Of a stretch of 34,796 bases of DNA, positions 1-8,671 are shown one piece after another. A program made the position numbers and the translations under genes. Below the pieces are notes generated by a model. That model had not been told where the DNA came from, ran no database searches, and worked only from the letters and a program-made list of their open reading frames with translations. The DNA lies in contig CAOKJJ010000034.1 of assembly GCA_948468465.1 (NCBI GenBank), forward strand, positions 1 to 34,796, written 5' to 3'. Within the stretch, counting starts at the first letter, position 1. Each line of letters starts with the position of its first letter. Source of the stretch: an uncultured Eubacterium sp. Its GTDB lineage: Bacteria; Bacillota_A; Clostridia; Lachnospirales; Lachnospiraceae.

Positions 1-436
1 ATTTGCGGACGCTGTTGATTATAATATGCGTGTGGATGTTCCCGCTGCCGTTATGTCCGTCCGTGTGGGTGCAGACAAGCGCCTGGTGTCCGGGAAAATA
101 TTTTGCGGCATATTCCAGCCCGAGCTCCTGTGCGCGTTCCCCGGTAAGCCCGCTGTCCGCTGCATCCTTTGGATCATAGCTGATAATGTAGTGGTGGGAT
201 TTGATTTCATCATAATTCCGGTTTTTGCCATAGCGGGCATTCAGTTCCATGCATTCTGTGTCAAAGGTAAAAGGGGCACAGTTTATGCCGTCCAGAAAAT
301 AATTGTCACGGAATTGCATATTCCCGTTTTCATCCAGGATGGGCTTCCCGGTTTTTTCGTCGTGTTTGAAAATGAGATACCTCTGCCCTTCGCTGTAATC
401 GGCATTTTTAACTGCTATGTGTTTCAGTATCGCCAT
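1..436 (-). CDS. Relaxase / mobilization nuclease, N-terminal part (cut by window edge)
   Basis: This reading frame starts with ATG at 436 (reverse strand), behind a purine-rich AAAGGAA site, and stays open to the first base of the window, giving about 145 residues. The start reads MAILKHIAVKNADYSEGQRY, typical of MobA/VirD2-type relaxases. Near the window edge a histidine cluster reads HTDGHNGSGNIHTHIIIN, the metal-binding motif III of this family. The enzyme would nick one strand at oriT and lead it into a recipient cell. Its first 29 bases overlap the end of mobC, so the two are probably translationally coupled. The C-terminal part lies outside the window, so intactness cannot be judged. 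Confidence 0.88.
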   Translation of the reverse strand, partial: MAILKHIAVKNADYSEGQRYLIFKHDEKTGKPILDENGNMQFRDNYFLDGINCAPFTFDTECMELNARYGKNRNYDEIKSHHYIISYDPKDAADSGLTGERAQELGLEYAAKYFPGHQALVCTHTDGHNGSGNIHTHIIINSVRK

Positions 437-842
437 GAGGGTTTCCTTTGGAAGTGTCTGTATGCTGCGCGTCGGTGGCGAAGCTGCCTGCCATTTTTAA
501 GACTTCATATTTCATCGTGTAGATTTCTGCCATGCACTGCCGGATGGATTTCAGCATTTCCGCAGACTGCGGGCCGCCCTGGTTCAGATGGCGGGCGATC
601 TGGTTCAGGTTGCTTCCGGTTTTTCCAAACTCTGCAATCAGTTTTTTAAGTTCTGGCACGTCTGCCACGATTTCATATTTTACAGTTACTTTTTTATTCA
701 GAGCCTGCAAGCGTGTATACTCTGCAAGAGGGATCTTTGCGTCTTTTGCGTTTTCTGCAATAACTTCATATTCCACATCCGTAAAGCGGAGCGTGACACG
801 GTGGTTCCGTTTTAGTTCTTTTTCTTTTTTTGGCCTTGCCAT
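408..842 (-). CDS. mobC: MobC-like relaxosome accessory protein
   Basis: The protein has 144 residues. The frame extends upstream to 1016, but the ATG at 842 is preferred: it follows GAAAGGAAGG and gives the basic start MARPKKEKELKRNHRV expected of a DNA-binding mobilization protein. The central segment GSNLNQIARHLNQGG is the recognisable MobC signature. MobC proteins bind near oriT and help the relaxase open the nick region. The 3' end overlaps the relaxase start on the same strand. The region just upstream (about 940-1070) is rich in inverted repeats and is the natural place for oriT. Confidence 0.85.
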   Translation of the reverse strand: MARPKKEKELKRNHRVTLRFTDVEYEVIAENAKDAKIPLAEYTRLQALNKKVTVKYEIVADVPELKKLIAEFGKTGSNLNQIARHLNQGGPQSAEMLKSIRQCMAEIYTMKYEVLKMAGSFATDAQHTDTSKGNPHGDTETHSS

Positions 843-939
843 AAATGAATGCCTTCCTTTCTTTTCCCGCACCGGTTTTTCAGTGCGCTGCAACTGTTTT
901 AACAGGAGCCAGATCCTGCATATTCGCCAGAATATGCAG

Positions 940-1133
940 CCGAGGGTATGGGGAGCGGAATCCCCATCAAGTTTTGCCCGTAAGCAGAAATCCGCGCCAG
1001 CGGGTTTCTGTGCCACGCGGCGAAACTTGCCCTTTATGCGAGTTCTCGGATAAAGGGCATAATCCGAGAAGTTTTATTATCAAAGAAGTTTTTAGAAAGT
1101 GTTGTCTTTTAAAGATTTCTAAAAGAACTTCTT
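940..1133. other. Inverted-repeat cluster upstream of mobC, candidate oriT
   Basis: Three stem-loops lie in less than 200 bp. A GGGGA/TCCCC hairpin is near 944-962. A perfect 9-bp TTCTCGGAT/ATCCGAGAA stem is at 1043-1051 and 1062-1070. A longer imperfect stem pairs 1083-1098 with 1116-1133. The motif TTGCCC occurs twice (around 973 and 1028), each time next to a stem. Position directly upstream of mobC and the relaxase fits an origin of transfer, where relaxases nick beside inverted repeats. The nic site itself is not identified. Alternatives are a terminator or an operator. Confidence 0.35.
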
Positions 1134-1315
1134 AAATAATGTTATAGATTCTGATTAAGAATCTCGTACAGTATTTTTAATTGAGATCACCTTTTCCTTG
1201 TGGTCGGTATTATACTGGTACTAAACTTGCAGAACAGATAATGAATAATTATCCGAAATAATTTTGTAATCAGCTGACAAACGGCATTTACAAGATAATT
1301 CTTTGATAATAAAAT
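1134..1315. other. AT-rich gap, no feature recognised
   Basis: This stretch is AT-rich and has no open frame with a credible start, no RNA gene and no clear repeat. It separates the mobilization genes from the transposase-like remnant to the right. Confidence 0.5.
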
Positions 1316-1772
1316 TTCTTGGATAATGCCCTTTGAGGATATCCTTTACCATAAAGCCGATTTAAGAAGCAGTGTGATACCATTTTTTACCACTTCTGGT
1401 CAAAATATATACCAAAGCTGAGTCATTACCAGAAGAAAAGCTATTTATCCCCACTGGAACAGGCCGTTGAAGAGCAAGCGCATAAAAAATCCTGAAAGCA
1501 GTCTGCGCGATTGAAATACATTCAGGTATTATGTATCGCAATGGGAACCATCCAGAGTCTGTCCATAATTATTTCAGAAAGAATTACATCTGAAAAAAAT
1601 ACGTTATCTACGAACACTTTTTGATGGAATACTTTTTGAAGCAACAATCATGTATTGCTTACGGCAGAATATTTTGCGGCTTATGGTCAAAAGCCCAGGA
1701 TTAAACATAACGCGATTTATTCAGGAGAAACAGACAGAGTCAGCTATCTGCAATGCTTTGCTGGCTTCTTAG
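1316..1772 (+). pseudogene. Decayed transposase-like remnant
   Basis: No intact frame exists, but short plus-strand open stretches follow one another across changed frames. One reads LKYIQVLCIAMGTIQSLSII near 1510-1620. It appears to continue, one frame over, as IRYLRTLFDGILFEATIMYC to a stop at 1770-1772. The size, composition and C-terminal style resemble the end of an insertion-sequence transposase, but I cannot name the family. Stops interrupt the upstream part, near 1313-1460. I infer a relic of an older insertion between the mobilization genes and the regulator block. Confidence 0.35.
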
Positions 1773-2072
1773 GTCTGCAAATTTTTTACTCTAAAATAAC
1801 AAATAAGAGGTGTAAATAATATTTGGGGAAAGTGTCTGCTAAAATAAAGTTCTTAGATTTTTTGGAGGCATTTTTCAAATGTAGAAATGATATCATACAG
1901 ATAAAGATTAAAATTTTGAGATCATTGGCAGAGTATATGCCAAAATAGAATATGATGTACCAGCCGGTTCTCAAAGGGTACCGGGATGATGTACAGTTGG
2001 TGGATGTGTAGGTATAAGACAGAAAAATCCATTAGGATCGTTCAGAGTTTCTTTTGGTGACTGCAAAAGAAA
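1773..2072. other. AT-rich gap, no gene recognised
   Basis: Short frames exist on both strands, but none has a ribosome binding site or recognisable protein features. The stretch ends at the terminator hairpin of the small minus-strand gene to its right. Confidence 0.5.
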
Positions 2073-2112
2073 AACAAGGTACTTCCATTTGTTATATAGA
2101 AAGTACCTTGTT
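2073..2112 (-). terminator. Intrinsic terminator of the 60-residue gene
   Basis: A perfect 12-bp inverted repeat, AACAAGGTACTT (2073-2084) and AAGTACCTTGTT (2101-2112), reads on the minus strand into TTTTTCTTTT. It sits about 50 bases after the stop of the minus-strand gene at 2162, as expected for its rho-independent terminator. Confidence 0.7.
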
Positions 2113-2161
2113 GTCGCTGCTGGCTATCATAATTATATTGTTTTCCCATGCCAGATACCTG

Positions 2162-2344
2162 CTATCTTTCTTTGGTCAGCATCGCATAAGTTTTACATGC
2201 ATCGGAATTTCCGTTTAGCGTCATCAGCCCGCATATGATCATTGCACTATTTTCTTTTATATATCTTGCAAATTGTTCCTTCAGGCTTAACTTGGCTGTT
2301 CCTTTCTCCAATACTGCTTTGTTTGTCATTGTTATTGCTGTCAT
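2162..2344 (-). CDS. Small protein of unknown function (60 residues)
   Basis: The frame opens further upstream, but the ATG at 2344 is preferred: it follows AAAAAGGAGATTATT, a strong site at good spacing. The protein begins MTAITMTNKAVLEKGTAKLS and ends CKTYAMLTKER. It is hydrophilic with a short hydrophobic middle (SAMIICGLMTL). No signal peptide or domain is recognised. A good ribosome binding site and its own downstream terminator argue that it is a real gene. It is divergent from the AraC-type gene at 2476, and the two share a 130-bp intergenic region, which suggests but does not prove a regulatory link. Confidence 0.55.
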   Translation of the reverse strand: MTAITMTNKAVLEKGTAKLSLKEQFARYIKENSAMIICGLMTLNGNSDACKTYAMLTKER

Positions 2345-2475
2345 AATAATCTCCTTTTTCGTTATTTGGTCAATGTTCCTTGACAATAGTTATCATACTG
2401 CACTATTATCAAAAAAAATAGGTGGATAATTGACTTATTTCAAGTCGATATTGACTTTTGAAAAAGAGGATACAC

Positions 2476-3315
2476 ATGCAAAAACCATACAATGAAATTA
2501 TTCTGGAAACAAGTACACTTGGCATAAAACTGAATTTTTATACAAAGGAAGGGGGCTATTCACCCTTGCATTGGCACGAAGAACTGGAAATCCTTTACCC
2601 TCTGAATGGTGAGAGTGATGTATTTATTGATGGCATTTCTTACCGCCAGCAAAATAAACAGATGATCGTAATTGATTCTAAAAAGATACACAGCACTTAC
2701 AATTATGGTGAACATTCCATGTACCTTTGCATTCATATTACAAAAAAAACATTGGAATGGTATTTTCCCAGAATCCAGGATTACCATATCCAGTGCCAGC
2801 CAGATGACATCCCGGATGATAAATTTGCGGACTATCTTAAAATGAACCAGTGCTTGCAGCGTATCACGGAGCTTTATATTACAGATTCCCCTGTTTTCCT
2901 TTTGGAATCTGAAGGACTGGTGCTGCAGGTATTGGCCTGCTTGCTGTTACATTTTTCCTCTGATGCTGCACCGCTTTTACTTATTGCAGATAAACTCGCT
3001 ATGGAGCGCATCCGCCAAGTCATTCAGTATGTAGAGGCGCATTATGCAGAACCTGTCTCCCTGCAGGATGCTGCTGGCCTGCTTGGAATTGGAAAAGAGT
3101 ATTTCTGCCGTTTTTTTAAGAAAAATATGGGGATTTCTTTTCTGCAGTATGTATATCAGGTGCGTATCTCCCATATTTACCAAGACTTAATTCATACTGA
3201 TAAGCCAATCCTGGAAATTTTTGAAAAAAATGGATTTACAAATCAGAAGCTGTGCAACCGCTTATTTAAAAGACTATATGGCTGCACGCCTTCCAAGATT
3301 CGTAAATCTCTGTAA
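2476..3315 (+). CDS. AraC-family transcriptional regulator with cupin sensor domain
   Basis: The protein has 279 residues. The ATG at 2476 follows AAAGAGGATACAC and is preferred over the TTG at 2458. The N-terminal half carries a cupin-like effector domain with HWHEELEILYPLNGESDVFI at about residues 34-53. The C-terminal 90 residues are a double helix-turn-helix AraC domain (VSLQDAAGLLGIGKEYFCRF, then ILEIFEKNGFTNQKLCNRLF). Such regulators usually bind a small ligand and activate a neighbouring operon. Its immediate downstream neighbour was the oxidoreductase gene before the IS element inserted, but the operator ahead of that gene matches the set found beside the other AraC gene at 15119. The target is therefore open. 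Confidence 0.85.
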   Translation: MQKPYNEIILETSTLGIKLNFYTKEGGYSPLHWHEELEILYPLNGESDVFIDGISYRQQNKQMIVIDSKKIHSTYNYGEHSMYLCIHITKKTLEWYFPRIQDYHIQCQPDDIPDDKFADYLKMNQCLQRITELYITDSPVFLLESEGLVLQVLACLLLHFSSDAAPLLLIADKLAMERIRQVIQYVEAHYAEPVSLQDAAGLLGIGKEYFCRFFKKNMGISFLQYVYQVRISHIYQDLIHTDKPILEIFEKNGFTNQKLCNRLFKRLYGCTPSKIRKSL

Positions 3316-3424
3316 ATAGAAACACTATTTTCTTCTGGATATAAATTATCACCTGAAAAAAGATTTGGAATATGATTAAATGTTGGTACAGGATAAATTT
3401 ATAAACGGATTATAATAAAGAATT

Positions 3425-3488
3425 GTAACACAAAAATATAATAAATAATTTATATTTACAATACAAAAATGGCAAAGGTAAGTAAAAT
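3425..3488 (+). promoter_or_regulatory. AraC-type operator and promoter (site D), cut off from its gene by the IS
   Basis: TAACAC at 3426 is followed 12 bases later by ATAATA (3438), and 20 bases after that by ACAATA (3458). This is the same spacing as the three other sites at 8821, 16419 and 19638. A -10-like TAAAAT at 3483-3488 lies 25 bases past the second half-site, exactly as in the site at 19638. The IS begins 18 bases further on. The promoter originally served the oxidoreductase gene now starting at 5185. Confidence 0.6.
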
Positions 3489-3505
3489 GCTGTTAAAGGT
3501 ACATA

Positions 3506-5094
3506 ACTCAAACTTCCCACATCAAAAGCGGGATTAGCACCTTGAAAAATCAATACTTTAGCCCGCAAGATACCCTTATGCGGCTGTACCTCTCCGTTCC
3601 AATGCATCCTGCATGTATTTTGGGAGACGCTGAACAAAGCTGGCTGTGAATTCCTCCAGCTGCGATTCTGTGATATGGAAATACTCCATCACAGTATCCA
3701 TCAGTGCGTCTATGATGATGCACATTGAACGGCTGAACATAATGTCCTCCATTTCATCCAGCAGGCAGAAACAGAGTTCGCATATCGTCTTGTCATCCTC
3801 ATTTTCACGCTGTGCCACTGACAGCATCATGTAACGGGCAAAGACAATGGCAACATGGGCGCTCATGGCATCATAAGAAATCCCGCGGTATTCCTTCACG
3901 AGCTTCAGATAAGATTTGCAGGCTTTGAAAAAGACCTCGATATCCCATCTTTTTCCATAAATGCGGATGATCTCTTCCTCGGAAATGGAGGTGTCCGTAC
4001 TCACCAGCGCCAGCCAGTCTTTCCGTCTGCTCTTATTGCGGACGAATACCAGCTTTGCAGGGATGCTTTCCCCGCCCTTTTCAATCTCCACCAGTACGGA
4101 CAGGAGATAGCGGGAACGTCCCCTGCGCTTCCTGTTGCGGCTGTAGATTTCTTTGACATTGAGCGTTTCATCCTGATACCTGTATTTTGTCTTGCTTTTT
4201 TTCAACATAGCTATGGTGTCAAGGTGTTCCTGCTTTTTCAGCGCCAGTATTGTCTTAGGCGCTGAAAACCAGCTGTCGAACAGCACGTATTTTGCCGTGA
4301 TGCCCGCACACTGTGCGGAATGGATCAGCTCCACCATGACATCTGTGGCTTTGCGCCGCGCCTGCAGGCGCCTTCTGCCCGCAAGGGAGCGGCCGTCATA
4401 CTGATTTCCCCCGCAGAGCAGGTTCTTGTCCTCTGCCGCTGAAAGCAGGCTGTGGCTCACCGGGAGGAAGGAATTCCCGTCTGACCATCCCAGGGTGAGC
4501 ATCCGGAATCCGGATCTGTATTTCATGGAGCAATGGTCGAAAACCCTGGCAAGCATCTCCACCTTTTTGGAACGGGAACGGTCAAACAGGCTGTCATCAA
4601 CGATAAATACATCTTTCCGTTTTTCGTCAGTCAGCGGCTTTATGAAGCGGCAGATGATCTCGGTGGAAAGCAGCGTCGTGAAACGCTGCCAGTTAATCCT
4701 TGCATCGTTCAGGAAACGGTAGATGGTGTTTTTGGAGAATGCCGCTTCAAATGTGCCGGTCTTTATTTGCATATAGATGCTCCTGTCGGAAAACATCATG
4801 CAGAAGAGATACCGGAAGATATCTATGACCGGAATGCCTTTTTCCTTCCCGGCATTACATTTGAAAAGCAAACGACTGATATGGAATCTTTTCATAAATT
4901 TTGTGGCAAAATCTGAAATACTGTTTCCGTTATCTGTAATCTGTGGTATACTTGACATGGCATAAATCTCCTTGCTGTGTAATTGTTTTGTGCAATTCAA
5001 TTATACCATATGCGAGCGGTTTGTGCCTTTTTTATAGGTTAAAATATTGATTTTTCAAGCTTCAACATGCCAAAATGGTGTGGGAAGTTTGAGT
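3506..5094 (-). mobile_element. Complete IS4-family insertion sequence
   Basis: The element is 1589 bp. Its ends are perfect 16-bp inverted repeats, ACTCAAACTTCCCACA at 3506-3521 and the reverse complement at 5079-5094. Both sides are flanked by the same 5 bases, ACATA (3501-3505 and 5095-5099), the target duplication. It encodes one intact transposase. Intact ends, target repeat and open frame together point to a recent insertion. It lies inside the leader of the oxidoreductase gene at 5185, with its transposase facing away from that gene. Confidence 0.93.
3576..4958 (-). CDS. IS4-family DDE transposase
   Basis: The protein has 460 residues. The ATG at 4958 follows AAGGAG, and the longer frame to 5000 lacks a site. 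The DDE catalytic core is visible: VFIVDDSLFD gives the first aspartate, KYVLFDSWFS the second, and the glutamate lies in the IS4 signature. That signature Y-x2-R-x3-E-x6-K is exact: Y334, R337, E341, K348 (YGKRWDIEVFFKACK). The frame is uninterrupted, so the enzyme should be active. It catalyses cut-and-paste movement of the surrounding element. I cannot assign the IS4 subgroup. Confidence 0.92.
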   Translation of the reverse strand: MSSIPQITDNGNSISDFATKFMKRFHISRLLFKCNAGKEKGIPVIDIFRYLFCMMFSDRSIYMQIKTGTFEAAFSKNTIYRFLNDARINWQRFTTLLSTEIICRFIKPLTDEKRKDVFIVDDSLFDRSRSKKVEMLARVFDHCSMKYRSGFRMLTLGWSDGNSFLPVSHSLLSAAEDKNLLCGGNQYDGRSLAGRRRLQARRKATDVMVELIHSAQCAGITAKYVLFDSWFSAPKTILALKKQEHLDTIAMLKKSKTKYRYQDETLNVKEIYSRNRKRRGRSRYLLSVLVEIEKGGESIPAKLVFVRNKSRRKDWLALVSTDTSISEEEIIRIYGKRWDIEVFFKACKSYLKLVKEYRGISYDAMSAHVAIVFARYMMLSVAQRENEDDKTICELCFCLLDEMEDIMFSRSMCIIIDALMDTVMEYFHITESQLEEFTASFVQRLPKYMQDALERRGTAA

Positions 5095-5184
5095 ACATAA
5101 GAAACAGCCAGATAGAAAGAAAGGGAGATGTGAATCTGTATGCACATTAATTTGCGCATAAAATACCATTAAGGAGGAACAAAT

Positions 5185-8100
5185 ATGTTCAAAAAATTGT
5201 TTAGTCCAATTACAATTAAGGGAATGGAACTGAAAAACAGGGTCATTCTTCCGGCAATGGGAACAAAATTTGCCGGGAAAGCAAGTTATGTTACGCCGCA
5301 GCTCGTGGATTATCATGTGGCGCGTGCTAAGGGAGGATGCGGGCTGAATATTGTAGAAGTCTGCAGTGTACATAGTCCAAGCGCACCTAGAGGGTTTTTA
5401 TCAATCAGCGGGGATGAATATATTCCAGGGTTGAAAGGCCTGACAGATGCCATTCATGCAGCGGGCGGAAAGGCGGGGCTTCAGCTTTGGCAGGGGAGCC
5501 TTGCGGTAGGCATGGATCAGACGGCACAGATTCTGGTGGCAAGCGATATGCCGGTCAGCCCGGAAATGACAATTCCAGGAATCAGTAAAGAACAGATCAC
5601 GGAAGTTACGGAGTGTTTTGGAAAGGCAGCAGCAAGGGCGGTGCAGGCAGGGTTTGACTGTGTGGAATTCCACTGTGCGCATAATTACCTGCCGCATTCT
5701 TTTTTATCTGGCGGCATCAACCATCGGACAGATGAGTATGGAGGGACTTTTGAAAACCGGGTGAAATTTCCTCTTGCGTGCATCCGTGCAATCCGTGCTA
5801 ATATTCCGGAGGATATGCCGGTCCTTATGCGGGTAGATGCGCACGATGATTATCTGGAAGGCGGACTGACTATTGAAGAGGTGATTGCTTTTTGTAAATT
5901 GGCAGGAGAAGCTGGCGTGGATGTGCTGGATATTTCCCGTGGAAATATTTTGACAGCAGGTTTGAAGTATGAAGTGCCGCCAATAGATATTCCGAAAGCA
6001 TTCAATATTGACAATGCTGCAAGAATCCGAAAAGAAACAGGAATGCTTACGATTGGTGTAGGAAGAATTAATACACCTGAGCTTGCCGAGCAGATATTAG
6101 AAGAAAATAAAGCAGATATGGTAGTGATGGGGCGTGCCCAGCTGGCAGATCCGGAATTCTGCAATAAGGCAAAAGAAGGGAAAATAAAGGATATTGATTA
6201 TTGCATAGGATGTAACCAGGGCTGTTATGACGGATTTGAAAATGCGGATTCCCCATGCATTACCTGCCTTAGAAACCCTGCGGTAGGACGGGAAGGGGAA
6301 TGCAGGATAATACCGGCAGAAAAACCGGAGACAGTATTGATTGCAGGAGGCGGAATTGGCGGCTTGGAAGCGGCGATTATATTAAAGCAAAGAGGGCATC
6401 ATCCAATCCTGTGTGAAGCATCCGGGCAATTGGGCGGACAGTTTTTAACTGCTGGAGAAGCGCCAAGAAAACAGGAAATGAAAAATGCAGTCATAGCAAT
6501 GGGCGAAAAGGCAGTTCGTCTGGATGTGGACATACGTCTGAATACAGAAATAACAGTGGAGATGATCCGGCAGATCAATCCGCATACATTTATCAATGCG
6601 ATTGGAGCTGAGCCCGTTATTCCGGCGTTTCCGGGGAATGATAAGAAATTTGTTGTAAATTCCCATGATGTCCTTGACGGCAGGGCAGATGTATCAGGTG
6701 AAGCTGTAGTCATCGGCGGGGGCATGGTCGGCATGGAAACGGCAGAATATCTGGCAGAAAAGGGCGTACATGTTACCGTTCTTGAAATGCTGAAAGAATT
6801 TTGTGCGGATATGGGCAGCACCAGGAAGATTTGTGTGACAGAAAGTATTTATGCAGCTGGAATCAAAACTGTAACAGAAGTAAAAGTGACTGAGATTAGG
6901 GATGGATTTGTCATTGGGGAAAAAGACGGCAGGACAGTGGAGTTCCCATGTGATTATGCAGTGGTTGCAGTAGGGGCAAAGAAGCGGGATGGCAGTCTGT
7001 TTGAAAAGACATGCCGTGAAATGGGAATAGGATATTATGAGATCGGTGATGCCGGAATGGCCAGACGTGCCATAAACGCCACTAGAGAGGCATTTGATGC
7101 AGCGCTTTCTTTTGATAAGCCGGAAGAACATGTATATGCATCAAAACCGAAAAAACTCGTTTTTATGACCGGTGCAACAGGCATTATGGGCCAGCAGACC
7201 ATGCAGCAGCTGCTGGCCAGAGGAAATCGTTTTAAAGTTAGAATCCTTGCAAGGCCGTCCGAGAAAAATAAGAAACTCCTGAAAAAATATATGTGTCCAT
7301 CACTGGAAATCATCTGGGGTGACATGGCTGATTATGACACCATAAAAAAGTGTGTGGATGGCAGTGATTATGTACTTCATATTGGTGCCATGGTATCTCC
7401 GGCGGCAGACAAGTATCCGGAACAGACGCTGTATACGAATATTGGATCAACATTAAATATTATTAAGGCAATTAAGGAACAGCCTTGCCCGGATCAGGTG
7501 CATTTTGCGTATGTGGGCACAGTAGCGATGACGGGCAGCCGTCTGGAACCGGTACATTTTGGGCGTGTGGGCGACCCGATGAATCCGTCTATACATGATT
7601 ACTATGCGGTATCTAAAGTATTTTCTGAGGCAGCAGTGTTTGACAGCGGGTTAAAATACTGGGTATCTATCCGCCAGACAGGACAGCATCCTAGTGCAGA
7701 AGGGGCGGGGGAAGAGCCGATCATTTTCCACCAGCCTGCAAATAATGTGCTGGAATGGAGCACGGCTCTTGATTCCGGTATCTGCATGGCAAATTTGTGT
7801 GAAGACTGGGTGGATGAAAGCTTTTGGCGCAAGGCATATAATTTAAGCAGCGGCAAAGATTACCGGTTTGCCACATGGGAACTTGCAGGCATGTCTTTAG
7901 AACCGATGGGCGTGAAATATGAGGACATTTATGATCCGCAGGATGTAGCACATTTTAATTTCCATGGGCAGTATTTCACGGATTCTGATAAACTGGAGGA
8001 GCATCTGCATTTCCGCCAGCTTCCGGGAGCAGTATACTGGGGAGCCGTGAAAGCAGAAATGGAGCGGATGATGGCAAATCCGATGGTCGCTGCCATGATG

Positions 8101-8643
8101 CCGGATGCAGCAGCTATGAGGGCGCATAATAAAGAAATTGCGGCAAAACGTATGGGACCGGTCTGGATGGAAGAAAACAATGAGACAGACTGGATACAGG
8201 CATTTTTTGGTTCTTTAGAGGAAAAACATGCTTCAAAACCTTTTGCATTGCATCATCCTGATGAGAAAGAGAGTTATCTGAGTCACGGATATGATGAAGA
8301 AAAAGGCATTGAAAATCTGGGGCTGGATGACCTTGGAAAGGCGGCAGAGTACAGGGGAGGAATGTATCAGGAGAAAGAAGTGAAGGATATTTATACGCCT
8401 GTAAAGTGGAAATGCGCGGCAGGCCATACGTTTCATATGTCTGTGAATGCGGTGCTTCACGGGGGACACTGGTGCCCGGAGTGTTTAAGAAATAGCTGGG
8501 CATATCCGAAAATGGCAAGGCAGAATCCATTTTATGCACAAGTATGGGATACACAGCACAGACCAGAAGAGAATTATGAGATTCCTATGAAGTATAGTGC
8601 TTATGATATCATGGAAAAAATTAAGGAAAAGCTCGGAATATAA
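5185..8643 (+). CDS. Fusion oxidoreductase: OYE-type ene-reductase + FAD/NAD domain + SDR + zinc ribbon
   Basis: The protein has 1152 residues, with AAGGAGG 7 bases before the ATG. Residues 1-335 form an Old Yellow Enzyme-like FMN barrel. Cysteines 340, 343, 347 and 358 form the 4Fe-4S site seen in 2,4-dienoyl-CoA reductase and the BaiCD/BaiH enzymes (CIGCNQGC). Residues about 380-640 hold two dinucleotide motifs (AGGGIGG near 386, IGGGMVG near 508). From about 652 a second enzyme begins: an extended short-chain dehydrogenase with TGATGIMG and the active pair Y807/K811. Cys1077, His1081, Cys1097 and Cys1100 make a C-terminal zinc ribbon. Known relatives of the first half end near residue 650-670. 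It probably reduces an alpha,beta-unsaturated carbonyl in a plant aglycone, and the SDR would act on the product. The substrate is inferred from neighbouring rhamnosidases; steroids or bile acids are alternatives. Confidence 0.85.
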   Translation: MFKKLFSPITIKGMELKNRVILPAMGTKFAGKASYVTPQLVDYHVARAKGGCGLNIVEVCSVHSPSAPRGFLSISGDEYIPGLKGLTDAIHAAGGKAGLQLWQGSLAVGMDQTAQILVASDMPVSPEMTIPGISKEQITEVTECFGKAAARAVQAGFDCVEFHCAHNYLPHSFLSGGINHRTDEYGGTFENRVKFPLACIRAIRANIPEDMPVLMRVDAHDDYLEGGLTIEEVIAFCKLAGEAGVDVLDISRGNILTAGLKYEVPPIDIPKAFNIDNAARIRKETGMLTIGVGRINTPELAEQILEENKADMVVMGRAQLADPEFCNKAKEGKIKDIDYCIGCNQGCYDGFENADSPCITCLRNPAVGREGECRIIPAEKPETVLIAGGGIGGLEAAIILKQRGHHPILCEASGQLGGQFLTAGEAPRKQEMKNAVIAMGEKAVRLDVDIRLNTEITVEMIRQINPHTFINAIGAEPVIPAFPGNDKKFVVNSHDVLDGRADVSGEAVVIGGGMVGMETAEYLAEKGVHVTVLEMLKEFCADMGSTRKICVTESIYAAGIKTVTEVKVTEIRDGFVIGEKDGRTVEFPCDYAVVAVGAKKRDGSLFEKTCREMGIGYYEIGDAGMARRAINATREAFDAALSFDKPEEHVYASKPKKLVFMTGATGIMGQQTMQQLLARGNRFKVRILARPSEKNKKLLKKYMCPSLEIIWGDMADYDTIKKCVDGSDYVLHIGAMVSPAADKYPEQTLYTNIGSTLNIIKAIKEQPCPDQVHFAYVGTVAMTGSRLEPVHFGRVGDPMNPSIHDYYAVSKVFSEAAVFDSGLKYWVSIRQTGQHPSAEGAGEEPIIFHQPANNVLEWSTALDSGICMANLCEDWVDESFWRKAYNLSSGKDYRFATWELAGMSLEPMGVKYEDIYDPQDVAHFNFHGQYFTDSDKLEEHLHFRQLPGAVYWGAVKAEMERMMANPMVAAMMPDAAAMRAHNKEIAAKRMGPVWMEENNETDWIQAFFGSLEEKHASKPFALHHPDEKESYLSHGYDEEKGIENLGLDDLGKAAEYRGGMYQEKEVKDIYTPVKWKCAAGHTFHMSVNAVLHGGHWCPECLRNSWAYPKMARQNPFYAQVWDTQHRPEENYEIPMKYSAYDIMEKIKEKLGI

Positions 8644-8671
8644 TTTTCCTGTGTCAGATTTCAGCAAAAAG

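Noticed and set aside
26..649. Long plus-strand frame over the mobilization genes
   Set aside because: It lies antisense to the well-supported relaxase and MobC frames and has no ribosome binding site or domain.
5185..8643. Two adjacent genes merged by a sequencing error
   Set aside because: The frame is continuous for 1152 residues with consistent codon use, and no internal start with a ribosome binding site is evident near the SDR start at about 7140.
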